In this document: positions 1 through 8,313 of the stretch, piece after piece
Numbering within the stretch: position 1 is the first letter of the stretch
Layout of the letters: each line of letters starts with the position of its first letter
Assembly (NCBI GenBank): GCA_964370635.1
Contig: CAYJJU010000031.1
Span: 1-17,804 of the forward strand
Reading direction: 5' to 3'
DNA from: SIG603 sp964370635
Lineage (GTDB): Bacteria; Bacillota; Clostridia; Oscillospirales; Acutalibacteraceae
DNA length: 17,804 nucleotides
Notes under the pieces: generated by a model
Told to the model about the DNA's origin: nothing
Seen by the model: the letters and a program-made list of their open reading frames with translations, nothing else
The model's database searches: none
Made by a program: the position numbers and the translations under genes

Positions 1-16
1 ACAGGTTCGCCCCTAC
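1..16. repeat. Edge of a probable dispersed intergenic repeat
   Basis: The first bases (ACAGGTTCGCCCCTAC) match, from memory, one end of a GC-richer intergenic repeat that is scattered through many Firmicutes genomes. It contrasts with the very AT-rich bases that follow up to the first gene. Only one end is inside the window, so the element cannot be delimited. Bases 17-67 hold nothing else I can name; no complete terminator is seen after the minus-strand gene that ends at 68. Confidence 0.35.
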
Positions 17-67
17 AAAAATTTATATATTATAACAATTACGACACAGCCTCTTGTTTTTTAAAGA

Positions 68-2695
68 TTACTCAATTACCTTGAGCAAAAGTACGTAGAG
101 TTCGCTATTGTCGCTGTCTAAAATATGCAGCTTGCTCACTGTTATTTCACATGCAGTTTCTATGCCTTCTGACGAAACATGAGTGTAATTTACAGTTTTA
201 TTATCCCCGTAAATTATAGCTTTCAAATCAAGCTTTTTGCTGGTATTTTCGTTGTAACTCGGCGAAAGTTCTAAAAATTCCCCAGTCCATAAATCAGAAG
301 AATTTAGTTTAAATGCCTTTAGCATGCTTTCGTTACATTTAAACTTTGTTAGCGAGGAATTGAATATGCACGCAGGGGCGCTTAAGGACTGTAATACCGA
401 GAAAATATGGTCAAATTTTTCGCTGCTTACTCCCTTTTTATCTCCGTAGAACATGTCTCTTTTCTTATATTCTTGCAGTGCCTTCGGCATGACATTTTCA
501 TATTTTAACTCAAATTCAGACACGGGCAGAGGTTTTTCATAGTAGTATCCTTGCACGGCGTCACAGTTGATGATTTTTAGAAATTCCAACTGCTCCTCGG
601 TTTCAACACCCTCGGCGACTACATACATGTTGAGGCTTTGCGCAATTTTCACTATACCCTCAACTATGATATCGCTACGCACGGTGTATTTGCTGTTGTG
701 GAAAAAACTCTTGTCCAGTTTAAGCGTATCTACATTCAAATTTTTTAAAAGTCCAAGCGATGAAAGCCCCGACCCGAAGTCGTCTATCGACACCTTAAAA
801 TTAAGATTGTGTAAATCCGTGAATAATTTCTCTAGAAGTTCCTCGCCGTCTATCATGGTAGACTCTGTAAGCTCTATGTCAAGATAGTCGTGAGGGATAT
901 TGTACTTGTCTGCAATTTTTGCCAAAACTCCCGCATAATTTGGATTAAACAGATTGAGCCTTGAGCAGTTTACAGACACCGGTAGATGTCCAACGCCTGA
1001 ATTTATCCACTTTCTAATAACAATACAAGTCAGCTCAAAAACATGTTCGTCAAGCTCTACTATCAATCCATTTTTTTCAAAAAGCGGAATAAATTTGCTT
1101 GGAAAAACCATTGACCCGTCGTCTTTTATCCATCTTACAAGTGCCTCTGCGCCTATAATTTGGCCGTCAACAACGCTAAATTTCGGTTGTAGAAAAACCT
1201 TAAACTCATTATTTTCAATCGCAAGACGCATATTATTTGTAAGCTCTGTCTCTTCACGCAGTTCTTCTTTAAAGCTTGCGCTATAATCAAAAACAACTTC
1301 AGATTTACTTTCTTTTGCGAGCTTATGCGCAAGATTTACCTTGCTTACAATTGCATCTACATCTGTTTCGCCAGGCTCTATGCTGTATCTGCCATAAATA
1401 AATGTCAGTTTATGGTTTGAAAGTTGTGGTAAGAGGGAATCTAATTGCTCCTCATAAATCACTCTGGTTTCATCAAAATTTTGCAAAAATTCATCTGATG
1501 CAAAAATTATAAATTCATCGACACCGGTTCTTGCCACTATCAAGCCGGGTTCATCTTGCATCTCTTTTACAGTTTTAAACGCCATTAAAACCCTGTCGCC
1601 CACTTCAAAACTGTAAATCTCGTTTATCGCCTTGAAATTATCTATATCTATTTTAACAACTGCATATTTTTTATCTTTGTTTCTACTTAAGGTATAGGCC
1701 ATGTCTTTTTTTAGCTTTGCTAAATTTGGCAGCTTAGTAAGCGCATCATAATATGCCGCCTTTTCAATTGAATTTATAAGCGTAATTCTTGAATACCAAG
1801 TGTAAACGCTTAAAATGCACAGCACCGAAAATATTATGATACTTAGATAAGTAGTTGCATTCATTGCAGCTATTAATCCACCACTTACAGAGCTTTCACT
1901 GACATTAATCATCAATGTCCATGATATGAATTCAAGCGGAGTATAAATGACGACTCTTGTAATTCCGTCCACCACATAGGACTGCGTACCGCTTATCCCA
2001 TTTTCAATTTGCTCATTGATTAATTCATAGTCAAGAATTCCCATGAAAGCCGGATATGGCATTTGATGTGAAAAATCTATGTCTGCGTCGGTTGTTATGA
2101 TTAAACTGTTTGACTCATCATAAATATATGCATTGTCGCCCTCGGAAATTAAATCTGAAATGAGCTGATAAAACCCATCTAAGGAAACTTGAGTCATCAT
2201 GATACCGCAAACTTCCCCATTTTTTATGGCCGGCGCCGCAATGTCTAAATAGGAAGTGCCGCCCTCTACATAAGGCAAGGAAATGACAGAATTATTGTTC
2301 ATTGCCTCATTAAAGGTTTCGTTTGATGAAAAATCTTTTTTCGAGCCGTCTTTAGCCAAGCCCTCTCCATCTGGTGAGATAAAATAAAGTTCATCAAATT
2401 CTTCAGTTTGAGATTGAGCGTTTAAAAATTCAATCACCCCGTCACGGGTAGTCTCTGTCTTTGCCAAATAACTTGCAAAAATAGCGAGGTCGTCCTGTGT
2501 TTCGTCTAGCTCATTTTCTAGGTAAAGTTTAAGTTGAGCCTGAATTTCATCTACTTCCAAGGCGGCATTTCTGTGCACTTCCTCAGAAAGCACAGAATTA
2601 TAGCCGTAAATGGCAAAGCCTATCAGTATTATCGCCGCAAAGAAAATTGCCAGCGGAAATTTGATATAATTAATTATTTTAATTATCTTACTCAT
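68..2695 (-). CDS. Membrane-anchored Cache-GGDEF-EAL-PAS c-di-GMP protein
   Basis: A predicted c-di-GMP phosphodiesterase of 875 aa. Residues about 12-32 form a membrane segment, 40-270 an extracellular Cache-like sensor, and about 277-300 a second membrane segment. A GGDEF domain (about 312-470), an EAL domain (about 485-735) and a C-terminal PAS-like domain (about 762-875) are cytoplasmic. The GGDEF signature is degenerate (GVDEF, 391-395) and has no RxxD inhibitory site at the usual place, although the upstream metal motif DIDNF is kept, so cyclase activity is doubtful. The EAL domain keeps EALVRW (E517), N576, E609, DDFGSG (D638, D639), K659 and E695, so c-di-GMP hydrolysis is likely. The start ATG has AAGGGTGAG just upstream. 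The gene begins 45 bases after the next c-di-GMP gene and is probably cotranscribed with it. The PAS domain after the EAL resembles the first PAS of that neighbour. Confidence 0.93.
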   Translation of the reverse strand: MSKIIKIINYIKFPLAIFFAAIILIGFAIYGYNSVLSEEVHRNAALEVDEIQAQLKLYLENELDETQDDLAIFASYLAKTETTRDGVIEFLNAQSQTEEFDELYFISPDGEGLAKDGSKKDFSSNETFNEAMNNNSVISLPYVEGGTSYLDIAAPAIKNGEVCGIMMTQVSLDGFYQLISDLISEGDNAYIYDESNSLIITTDADIDFSHQMPYPAFMGILDYELINEQIENGISGTQSYVVDGITRVVIYTPLEFISWTLMINVSESSVSGGLIAAMNATTYLSIIIFSVLCILSVYTWYSRITLINSIEKAAYYDALTKLPNLAKLKKDMAYTLSRNKDKKYAVVKIDIDNFKAINEIYSFEVGDRVLMAFKTVKEMQDEPGLIVARTGVDEFIIFASDEFLQNFDETRVIYEEQLDSLLPQLSNHKLTFIYGRYSIEPGETDVDAIVSKVNLAHKLAKESKSEVVFDYSASFKEELREETELTNNMRLAIENNEFKVFLQPKFSVVDGQIIGAEALVRWIKDDGSMVFPSKFIPLFEKNGLIVELDEHVFELTCIVIRKWINSGVGHLPVSVNCSRLNLFNPNYAGVLAKIADKYNIPHDYLDIELTESTMIDGEELLEKLFTDLHNLNFKVSIDDFGSGLSSLGLLKNLNVDTLKLDKSFFHNSKYTVRSDIIVEGIVKIAQSLNMYVVAEGVETEEQLEFLKIINCDAVQGYYYEKPLPVSEFELKYENVMPKALQEYKKRDMFYGDKKGVSSEKFDHIFSVLQSLSAPACIFNSSLTKFKCNESMLKAFKLNSSDLWTGEFLELSPSYNENTSKKLDLKAIIYGDNKTVNYTHVSSEGIETACEITVSKLHILDSDNSELYVLLLKVIE

Positions 2696-2740
2696 TTTCT
2701 CACCCTTAGTTTTAATCTCTTAGCCTATAGGAGCTAATTT

Positions 2741-5700
2741 TTAGAAAATAAATTCATCTTCAAATTTTTCTATGGACAGCGGCTGTGAATAATAATACCC
2801 TTGTCCTAACTTACAATTCATTTCACAAAGCATTTCGTGTTGGAGTTTATCCTCTACTCCCTCCGCCACAGATGTAAGGTCATCTAGCTTTTCACAAAGC
2901 GTTATTGCCGCCTCTGTCAAGGCTTTAGATTTATTATTTTTATGTATTCCCTCTATAATTTTCATGTCGATTTTAATTTCATCAAAATCCGACACAACAA
3001 GAGAAGTAAGGTTTGAGTATCCGCTTCCAAAATCGTCAAGCGATACCAAGAATCCTGCGTCTGAGAAGTTTTTGATAATTCTTGCCAACATCTCTTCGCC
3101 TATTCCATTTATAGTTTCTGTTATTTCTATTGCGATTTTAGAATGCTTTACTCCGTGTTTATCACATAATTTTGTGAATTTTTCCACTATGTCTTTTTGC
3201 GCAATTGTCATTCTTGAGCAGTTTACAGACACCGAAGACAGAATGTCCCGCCCCTTGTCCTGCCATGATTTTATGGTTTTACATACTTCTTCAAAAACAA
3301 ATTCGTCAATTTTAGAAATAATTCCTTCTTTTTCATAAAACGGCAGGAAGAAAATTGGGGCTTGCAAAACTCCGCCTGCACCCATGCGTCTTACAAGGGC
3401 TTCCGCACTTTGTATTTTACCTGTTTCAAGATTAATCTGCGGCTGTAAATGCACTATGTATTTTCCGTCATTTATCTCCATTTCTAAGTTTTCAAGTAAA
3501 ATTTGCGAGTAATTTTCACCCTCGTAAAACTCACTTAAATCGCTACCCTTATTTTTAAGATTTCTATTCCACGTATAGCCTACCGAGGTATTAAATTCAG
3601 TTTCACTTTTCAGTTTTTCTTTCAAATCGGAAATATTCTTTTCAAAGTCGGCTTCCGAAACATTTTCTGAAATCACCACAAATTCATCTCCGCCGACACG
3701 GAAAACATTGTCATTGAAAATGGAGGAAAGCATCTGTGATACTTTAATTAAGACATTGTCGCCAAAATCCATTCCGTTTGTCTCATTGATAACGCTAAGC
3801 GCCATGATATCGACATATGCTACGCCTAAACTGTCGATATTTTTACTGTTAATTTCCTTTAGCGCAACGCTATAGCTATGTCTATTCTTAATTCCGGTAA
3901 GTGTATCATAATAGCTCAGCCTATTGAGGGTTGAGGTAAGTTTAGTTTCATCAAGGAAATTAGCGGTAAATTTTGCAACGGTCTTTATAATTGAAGTTTT
4001 ATTTTGATTGCGTTTAGAATTGTCAACACCCACAAAGCCCGTGATTTCTTTCCCTTCCACCTTTATGGAACTTATGATAATGTCTGTTAAATTTTGAATT
4101 TTCATAAGCTCGTACTCAAGCGACTCAGACGTTTCATCAAGCTCATAAATATTCATGCTAAAAGCTTCGTCGGTATTGCATTTATTTAACAAAATGCTAA
4201 GGTCGTCTAGCGGTAGATTTTGCAAAACGCCTATATATGGTTCATTTCCATCTTTGCAGTACTCATAAGTGTTGCTTATAAAGTTTCCACAATCGGACCT
4301 TTCAAATATATAACTTCTTTCGGCGTTATAATACTCGCAAACGGCTTTAAGTAGTAAATAAATTGAATTATCCGGCTCATTTCCCGAATGCAACATTTCT
4401 ACACAGCTCATCAAAAAATGCTCATCAGAAAGCTTGTCTTTAAGCGTTTTTTCCAGTGCAACAACTTTTGATATGTCAGTGGCAATTTCAAGCCTTGCAA
4501 GCCTTCCGTTAAACTGCATGAGTTTGTCTTTTAATAAAAATGTTTTATCTATAACAGGATTATAATAGGACCACTCATAATAGTCATCTTCCTTTAAAAG
4601 GTGGTTAGTGCAAAAATCGCATGGCTTATCTTTCCCTTGTAAAACCTTATAGCATTTTTTACCACTTAAATCCTCATTTAGCATAAACCCTACCGCATCT
4701 CGACCGGGTTTATTGAGATATAATAGCTCGAATGTGTCTAAATCACTCACATAAACTATGCTGTCTGAGCTGTTTAAAATATCGTCAGAATTCCTGTTTC
4801 TTACCGCAAGATCACTCATTTTTTCTGTTAAATGTGAGCCTTGCTGTACTACAGAAATAAGTTTGCCTATATACTGTAGGCTGTTAATTTCTCTCTCTGT
4901 CCACACCCTTGTTTTTGTGCAGTCGTCAAGTCCTATAAAGAAGGTCATTTGGCCATCACGTTTGATTTGTGCGTGCACAAAAGACATGATGCCTTGGTCG
5001 TCCATAATTTCAAATGCCCTGTCCTGCTCTAAAGTTTCCCTTAAATCGTTTGAATAAATAATGTCATTGTGCGCTTTTTCAAGAAAATCTTCAAATAGTC
5101 CATATGGTATTCCCTGCAAGTTTTGTATCTCACTGCTAATGCCATCTTTGCAGTATTCAAAGGTATTATTAAGCGTAAGCCCCTCGTCTAAAGTTTCAAA
5201 AATGTAACTTCTGTCGGCGTTGTACTTTTGACATAAATAACTCAGTGCTAGGTTAATAGAATCTCTGTCGCCATTTCTTTCATATAAAACATTAAAAACG
5301 GCAGAAATAAGGTCATAATCAAAGAATGAGCTTGCAATTCTGTTTGCGTTTTCTATTTTTGTAGTGCTTCTAGTTGTTCCTATGTTTAAGTCTTCCGAAT
5401 AAAGCATATACCTGTTTTTGCCCTGCATTTTCGCCTGATTTAATGCTTTATCCGAATTTTGGTATAAATCGTTATATGTCATTCCGTTATGTGGATAAGT
5501 TGCAATTCCGACACTGCCCGAAATTGAATAGTCTTTATACTCACCGGAATAGCTTTTTCTATAAACCTCAAGTATTTTTTCGGCCTTTTTCTTTATGATT
5601 TTAATATCCGATAGATTTTCCACAAATATTATAAATTCATCTCCGCCAATTCTTGCAACCGTATCAATTTCTCTAAATGCAGATTTTAAGCCTGCGGCTA

Positions 5701-6736
5701 TTTCTCTTAAAACCTCATCGCCAAAATAGTGACCTAAATTGTCGTTTATCGCCTTAAAATTATCGATATCAACAATAAAAAACACATGGGTAGCATCAGG
5801 ATTTTGAAGAAGTTTGGCCGATATAATATTTTCTGCGCTTATTTTGTTAAAACAGTCTGTGAGCAAGTCTTTTTGAGAACGTTCTTCAAACACCCTTTGC
5901 TCATGCACATCCATGCCTTTGCCAAGCCCAAATACGGGTACTCCACTACTGTCTAAAATTAGCTTGCAACTGACTCTGTTATAACGATATTCTTTATCGT
6001 CGTTTATAAACCGAATGTCGTAAGTGTCTGCGGTGCCACTTCTAATTCCGTCCATCATTTTTTTATACACATCAATGTCGTCTTCGTGTATAAATCCGCC
6101 GTTTAAGAATTGCTCTTCGGTGATTACAGTGTTTCCGCCAAATCCGCTAAACCATAGCTTACTGTAATAGAAAAACTTGTGGGTCCTAAGGTCTACAGAA
6201 AAATACCATTCGTTTGAAAACTGTGAAACTTCGCTCATAAGAATACTTTTTGGGAGTTTATCTGTAAAGTAGAAATCATATTTACTGTCTAATTTGCCAT
6301 AAATAAAATCCGAGCGCAAATCTTTTATAAATCCAATTATATACCCTTCAGCCGACGCTACGTCTAGCTTAACCAAGGTGATTTCAACAGGGAACTCATC
6401 GCCGCTTGGAGTTAAATGCATCCAGTGAAAAACATGCTTGCCGTCTTTTATGGCCTTTTCAAAATTCTTTTGTGCCATCTCCTTAGAAGAAATTCCGTTT
6501 GGTTGAAGACTTGGAGAAAATTCAAAAAATCTATCAAGAAATTCATTGCCGTCCTCAATACTGAACATGTCAAGTATATATGCATTACACATGAGATTTA
6601 TCATGTTTTTATCCCATAAATTCATGGCAAACGGAGCCACCTCAAAGATGGATTTTAACACCTCTGAAGAACTTAACTCTCCCCTAATATCGTGTGAGCT
6701 TGCCTTGCTAAGTGCCATTTTTTTCTTTCTTTTCAT
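2741..6736 (-). CDS. Cytosolic PAS/GAF protein with two GGDEF domains and one EAL domain
   Basis: A 1331-aa c-di-GMP enzyme with no membrane segment. Domains in order: PAS (about 28-140), PAS (165-285), GGDEF (287-447), GAF-like (468-632), Cys-containing PAS (650-758), GAF-like (768-930), GGDEF (935-1055), EAL (1080-1325). The first GGDEF is intact: DIDNF at 323-327, GGDEF at 364-368 and an RxxD inhibitory site (REID, 355-358). The second keeps GGDEF (1015-1019), but its metal motif reads DIMAL (976-980), so it may only bind GTP or be inactive. The EAL keeps EALVRR (E1112), N1172, E1204, E1207, D1234, D1235, K1255 and E1292. Both synthesis and hydrolysis of c-di-GMP therefore look possible. 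The start ATG at 6736 lies 10 bases after AAAGGGG; an in-frame ATG six codons later is less well placed. It is the upstream gene of a two-gene unit. Confidence 0.93.
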   Translation of the reverse strand: MKRKKKMALSKASSHDIRGELSSSEVLKSIFEVAPFAMNLWDKNMINLMCNAYILDMFSIEDGNEFLDRFFEFSPSLQPNGISSKEMAQKNFEKAIKDGKHVFHWMHLTPSGDEFPVEITLVKLDVASAEGYIIGFIKDLRSDFIYGKLDSKYDFYFTDKLPKSILMSEVSQFSNEWYFSVDLRTHKFFYYSKLWFSGFGGNTVITEEQFLNGGFIHEDDIDVYKKMMDGIRSGTADTYDIRFINDDKEYRYNRVSCKLILDSSGVPVFGLGKGMDVHEQRVFEERSQKDLLTDCFNKISAENIISAKLLQNPDATHVFFIVDIDNFKAINDNLGHYFGDEVLREIAAGLKSAFREIDTVARIGGDEFIIFVENLSDIKIIKKKAEKILEVYRKSYSGEYKDYSISGSVGIATYPHNGMTYNDLYQNSDKALNQAKMQGKNRYMLYSEDLNIGTTRSTTKIENANRIASSFFDYDLISAVFNVLYERNGDRDSINLALSYLCQKYNADRSYIFETLDEGLTLNNTFEYCKDGISSEIQNLQGIPYGLFEDFLEKAHNDIIYSNDLRETLEQDRAFEIMDDQGIMSFVHAQIKRDGQMTFFIGLDDCTKTRVWTEREINSLQYIGKLISVVQQGSHLTEKMSDLAVRNRNSDDILNSSDSIVYVSDLDTFELLYLNKPGRDAVGFMLNEDLSGKKCYKVLQGKDKPCDFCTNHLLKEDDYYEWSYYNPVIDKTFLLKDKLMQFNGRLARLEIATDISKVVALEKTLKDKLSDEHFLMSCVEMLHSGNEPDNSIYLLLKAVCEYYNAERSYIFERSDCGNFISNTYEYCKDGNEPYIGVLQNLPLDDLSILLNKCNTDEAFSMNIYELDETSESLEYELMKIQNLTDIIISSIKVEGKEITGFVGVDNSKRNQNKTSIIKTVAKFTANFLDETKLTSTLNRLSYYDTLTGIKNRHSYSVALKEINSKNIDSLGVAYVDIMALSVINETNGMDFGDNVLIKVSQMLSSIFNDNVFRVGGDEFVVISENVSEADFEKNISDLKEKLKSETEFNTSVGYTWNRNLKNKGSDLSEFYEGENYSQILLENLEMEINDGKYIVHLQPQINLETGKIQSAEALVRRMGAGGVLQAPIFFLPFYEKEGIISKIDEFVFEEVCKTIKSWQDKGRDILSSVSVNCSRMTIAQKDIVEKFTKLCDKHGVKHSKIAIEITETINGIGEEMLARIIKNFSDAGFLVSLDDFGSGYSNLTSLVVSDFDEIKIDMKIIEGIHKNNKSKALTEAAITLCEKLDDLTSVAEGVEDKLQHEMLCEMNCKLGQGYYYSQPLSIEKFEDEFIF

Positions 6737-6778
6737 AATAGAAATTCCCCTTTAGTAATATAAATACATTCAAAAAAT

Positions 6779-6813
6779 AACTGTGATATAATTAATGAAA
6801 TTATATCACAGTT
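6779..6813. promoter_or_regulatory. Perfect 15-bp inverted repeat overlapping a candidate minus-strand promoter
   Basis: Two perfect 15-base arms (AACTGTGATATAATT and its complement) surround a 5-base centre (AATGA). On the minus strand the 6800-6805 arm carries an extended -10 (TGATATAAT). A weak -35 (TTGCTT, 6823-6828) lies 17 bases before it. This would start transcription about 57 bases before the c-di-GMP gene at 6736. The repeat could be an operator, or a hairpin terminator for the gene upstream, since it is followed on the minus strand by TTATTTTTT. Confidence 0.5.
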
Positions 6814-6820
6814 TCCGCTA

Positions 6821-6849
6821 AAAAGCAAACAAATATCTTAAAATATTTG
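6821..6849 (-). terminator. Probable weak terminator after the HTH regulator
   Basis: On the minus strand, CAAATAT and ATATTTG (6843-6849 and 6830-6836) form a 7-bp stem with a 6-base loop, followed by TTTGCTTTTT. It lies downstream of the regulator that stops at 6882. The stem is AT-rich, so it is weak, and it may act together with the inverted repeat at 6779-6813. Confidence 0.4.
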
Positions 6850-6881
6850 TAATATTTTAGTTTATTTTCATAGTATGTTGT

Positions 6882-7355
6882 TTATTTTTTATATTTACGA
6901 TAAATTTTCTTTGCCTCTTTTTTTAATTTTGTTATCACTTGCGCAGGCTCTAAAACAGTAATTTTAGGGCCTATAGAAAGCAGTTTGCTCACCGCCTCGT
7001 CAAGACTACTAAAGTAAAGCTTTTCTACTTTACCTCCGCTTCCTTCATGGCTTACAACTACCAATAAAGCGCCTTTTTTAGCGGTTTTTTTTGATTTTAC
7101 AATACTTTTTTTGCCCTTGAGTATATCATGTAATTCTTCATCAGAAAATTTAACCGTGTCAAAACCTTCTTCAAATGCTATTCCGCCTGCCTCGCCCTGC
7201 ATTGAAACGAGTGGTATATTTAAACTGCAAATAAACTTTACATCGCGCAAAATTGTCCTGCTTGACACATTTAAAGAATTCGCAAGGCTTAGGGCGGTAA
7301 GTTTTTTGCCGCCTTGTAATTTTCTTAATAATTTAACTAAACGTTCAATTTTCAT
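6882..7355 (-). CDS. Short HTH regulator, YafY/WYL-like without a WYL core
   Basis: A 157-aa predicted transcription regulator. Residues 1-75 match the N-terminus of YafY-type WYL regulators: a helix-turn-helix (about 18-42, with VSSRTILRDV as recognition region) and a Gly-rich wing (QGEAGGIAFEEGF, 53-65). A Lys-rich linker follows (about 80-94). Residues 95-157 (a beta-rich stretch, then VLEPAQV and a basic helix) resemble the C-terminal extension of WYL proteins. The WYL core of about 170 residues that usually binds the ligand is absent, so the protein is roughly half the normal length of about 300 aa. No frameshift remnant is visible. Its ATG shares four bases (ATGA) with the stop of the lipoprotein gene upstream, so the two are probably translationally coupled. 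The HTH call is secure; the C-terminal match is inference. Confidence 0.82.
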   Translation of the reverse strand: MKIERLVKLLRKLQGGKKLTALSLANSLNVSSRTILRDVKFICSLNIPLVSMQGEAGGIAFEEGFDTVKFSDEELHDILKGKKSIVKSKKTAKKGALLVVVSHEGSGGKVEKLYFSSLDEAVSKLLSIGPKITVLEPAQVITKLKKEAKKIYRKYKK

Positions 7356-7657
7356 TCTACTTTTTCCACCTCTAACACATTAACTTGCAAAGGATAGCTT
7401 TCCATGACTTCGCCCGTATAATAAACTATAATTTCGTCCCCTACTAAAAATTCACCCTGGGCATTTTTTAGGCTTATCGAAACCAAATCGCCCGAGGACA
7501 AAATATCCTCTCCCTCATTTGGCGTTACGTTTGCGCTGCCGTCAAAAATTTCTACTATTTCGGCCTTAAAGCTATAACGCTCTTCTTCCCGCGAGCAAGA
7601 CACGAAACCCATAACACAAACTAAACATAAGCATGCAAAAAACATAAGCTTCCTCAT
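7352..7657 (-). CDS. Small lipoprotein, DUF3221-like
   Basis: A 101-aa secreted lipoprotein. The start chosen is the ATG at 7657, 7 bases after AAGGAGT; a longer frame to 7693 lacks a ribosome site and would place 12 extra residues before the signal peptide. Residues 1-21 form a lipoprotein signal (MRKLM, hydrophobic core, GFVSC) with lipidated Cys 21. The rest is a small beta-type domain: KAEIVEI, a Gly/Glu turn, SSGDLVSISLKN, FLVGDEIIVYYTGEVMESYP and a final VLEVEKVE. This follows the pattern of DUF3221, a family of unknown function common in Firmicutes. It heads a two-gene unit with the HTH regulator and may act as its surface sensor or be its target; that link is inference. Confidence 0.82.
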   Translation of the reverse strand: MRKLMFFACLCLVCVMGFVSCSREEERYSFKAEIVEIFDGSANVTPNEGEDILSSGDLVSISLKNAQGEFLVGDEIIVYYTGEVMESYPLQVNVLEVEKVE

Positions 7658-7680
7658 AAAAAAACAACTCCTTTTAAAGA

Positions 7681-7709
7681 AGTATATCACCAAACATGCC
7701 CATAATCAA
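7681..7709 (-). promoter_or_regulatory. Promoter of the lipoprotein-regulator pair
   Basis: On the minus strand, -35 TTGATT (7704-7709), a 17-base spacer and -10 TATACT (7681-7686). The expected start near 7674 leaves a leader of about 17 bases that contains the AAGGAGT ribosome site. Confidence 0.6.
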
Positions 7710-7768
7710 GCATAAAGACACATAAAGTCACTTTGAAATTCATATACTACGACTGGGAGGTGTTTAAC

Positions 7769-8251
7769 TTGAAAAAATTAAAAAATATCAACTTACTTGC
7801 GCTTATGATTTGTATTGCAATTCCGCTTGCGGTGGGCTTTGTTTCGGGCTTCATATCTGGGGACAGCATGGAAAGCTTTAACAGTCTAACAAAGCCACCA
7901 TTTTCGCCACCCGGTTGGCTTTTCCCACTTGCTTGGAGCATTTTATACATTTTAATGGGCATATCCTCATACCTTGTCTACACATCGTCTGCAAGTAAGG
8001 AGCTAAAACAGAGCGCACTTAAAACCTATGGCATCCAGCTAATAATCAACTTTTCTTGGTCGATTATATTCTTTAATTTCAATTTGTATTACGCCGCATT
8101 TATTTGGATTTTGGTCCTAATTTTCTTGGTAGGACTTTTGATAAAGCAGTGCCTTGAGATATCAAAACTATCCGCCTATCTTCTTTTTCCATATCTTTTA
8201 TGGATATGCTTTGCCGCCTACTTAAATTTAGGAATCGCACTCTTAAATTAA
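7769..8251 (+). CDS. tspO: TspO/MBR family protein (tryptophan-rich sensory protein)
   Basis: A 160-aa integral membrane protein of the TspO/MBR (translocator protein) family, which binds porphyrins and related ligands. Five hydrophobic segments fit at about 8-30, 46-72, 86-104, 108-128 and 134-158. Family hallmarks are visible: KPPFSPPGWLFPLAWSILYI (42-61), NFSWSIIFF (94-102) and the end PYLLWICFAAYLN (141-153). The start is taken as TTG at 7769, 8 bases after GGGAGG; this gives the usual family length. An upstream in-frame TTG at 7733 has no ribosome site. It is a single gene, divergent from the lipoprotein-regulator pair and convergent with the zinc operon. I see no clear promoter. Its role in this organism is unknown. 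Confidence 0.9.
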   Translation: MKKLKNINLLALMICIAIPLAVGFVSGFISGDSMESFNSLTKPPFSPPGWLFPLAWSILYILMGISSYLVYTSSASKELKQSALKTYGIQLIINFSWSIIFFNFNLYYAAFIWILVLIFLVGLLIKQCLEISKLSAYLLFPYLLWICFAAYLNLGIALLN

Positions 8252-8253
8252 TA

Positions 8254-8300
8254 AATAGGTGCTGTGACGAAATTATCGAAAATTCGTCACAGCACCTATT
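8254..8300. terminator. Bidirectional terminator, 18-bp perfect stem
   Basis: AATAGGTGCTGTGACGAA (8254-8271) pairs perfectly with 8283-8300 around an 11-base loop. It sits between the tspO stop and the stop of the last zinc-operon gene. T-rich bases follow in both directions, though neither tract is long. Confidence 0.8.
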
Positions 8301-8313
8301 CTATTTCATTCAT

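Noticed and set aside
567..1286. Plus-strand open frames opposite the first c-di-GMP gene
   Set aside because: They lie antisense to conserved GGDEF/EAL codons, have no ribosome sites and show Ser-rich low-complexity translations.
2720..2737. Hairpin TTAGC/GCTAA between the two c-di-GMP genes as a terminator
   Set aside because: The stem is only 5 bp, and on the transcribed strand it is followed by GAGATTAAAA, not a T-run.
6779..6813. CRP/FNR site because of TGTGA and TCACA
   Set aside because: In CRP/FNR sites these half-sites are 6 bases apart; here they are separated by 19.
6737..6881. c-di-GMP riboswitch upstream of the c-di-GMP genes
   Set aside because: The region is very AT-rich and short, with simple hairpins only; I see none of the conserved core of known c-di-GMP aptamers.
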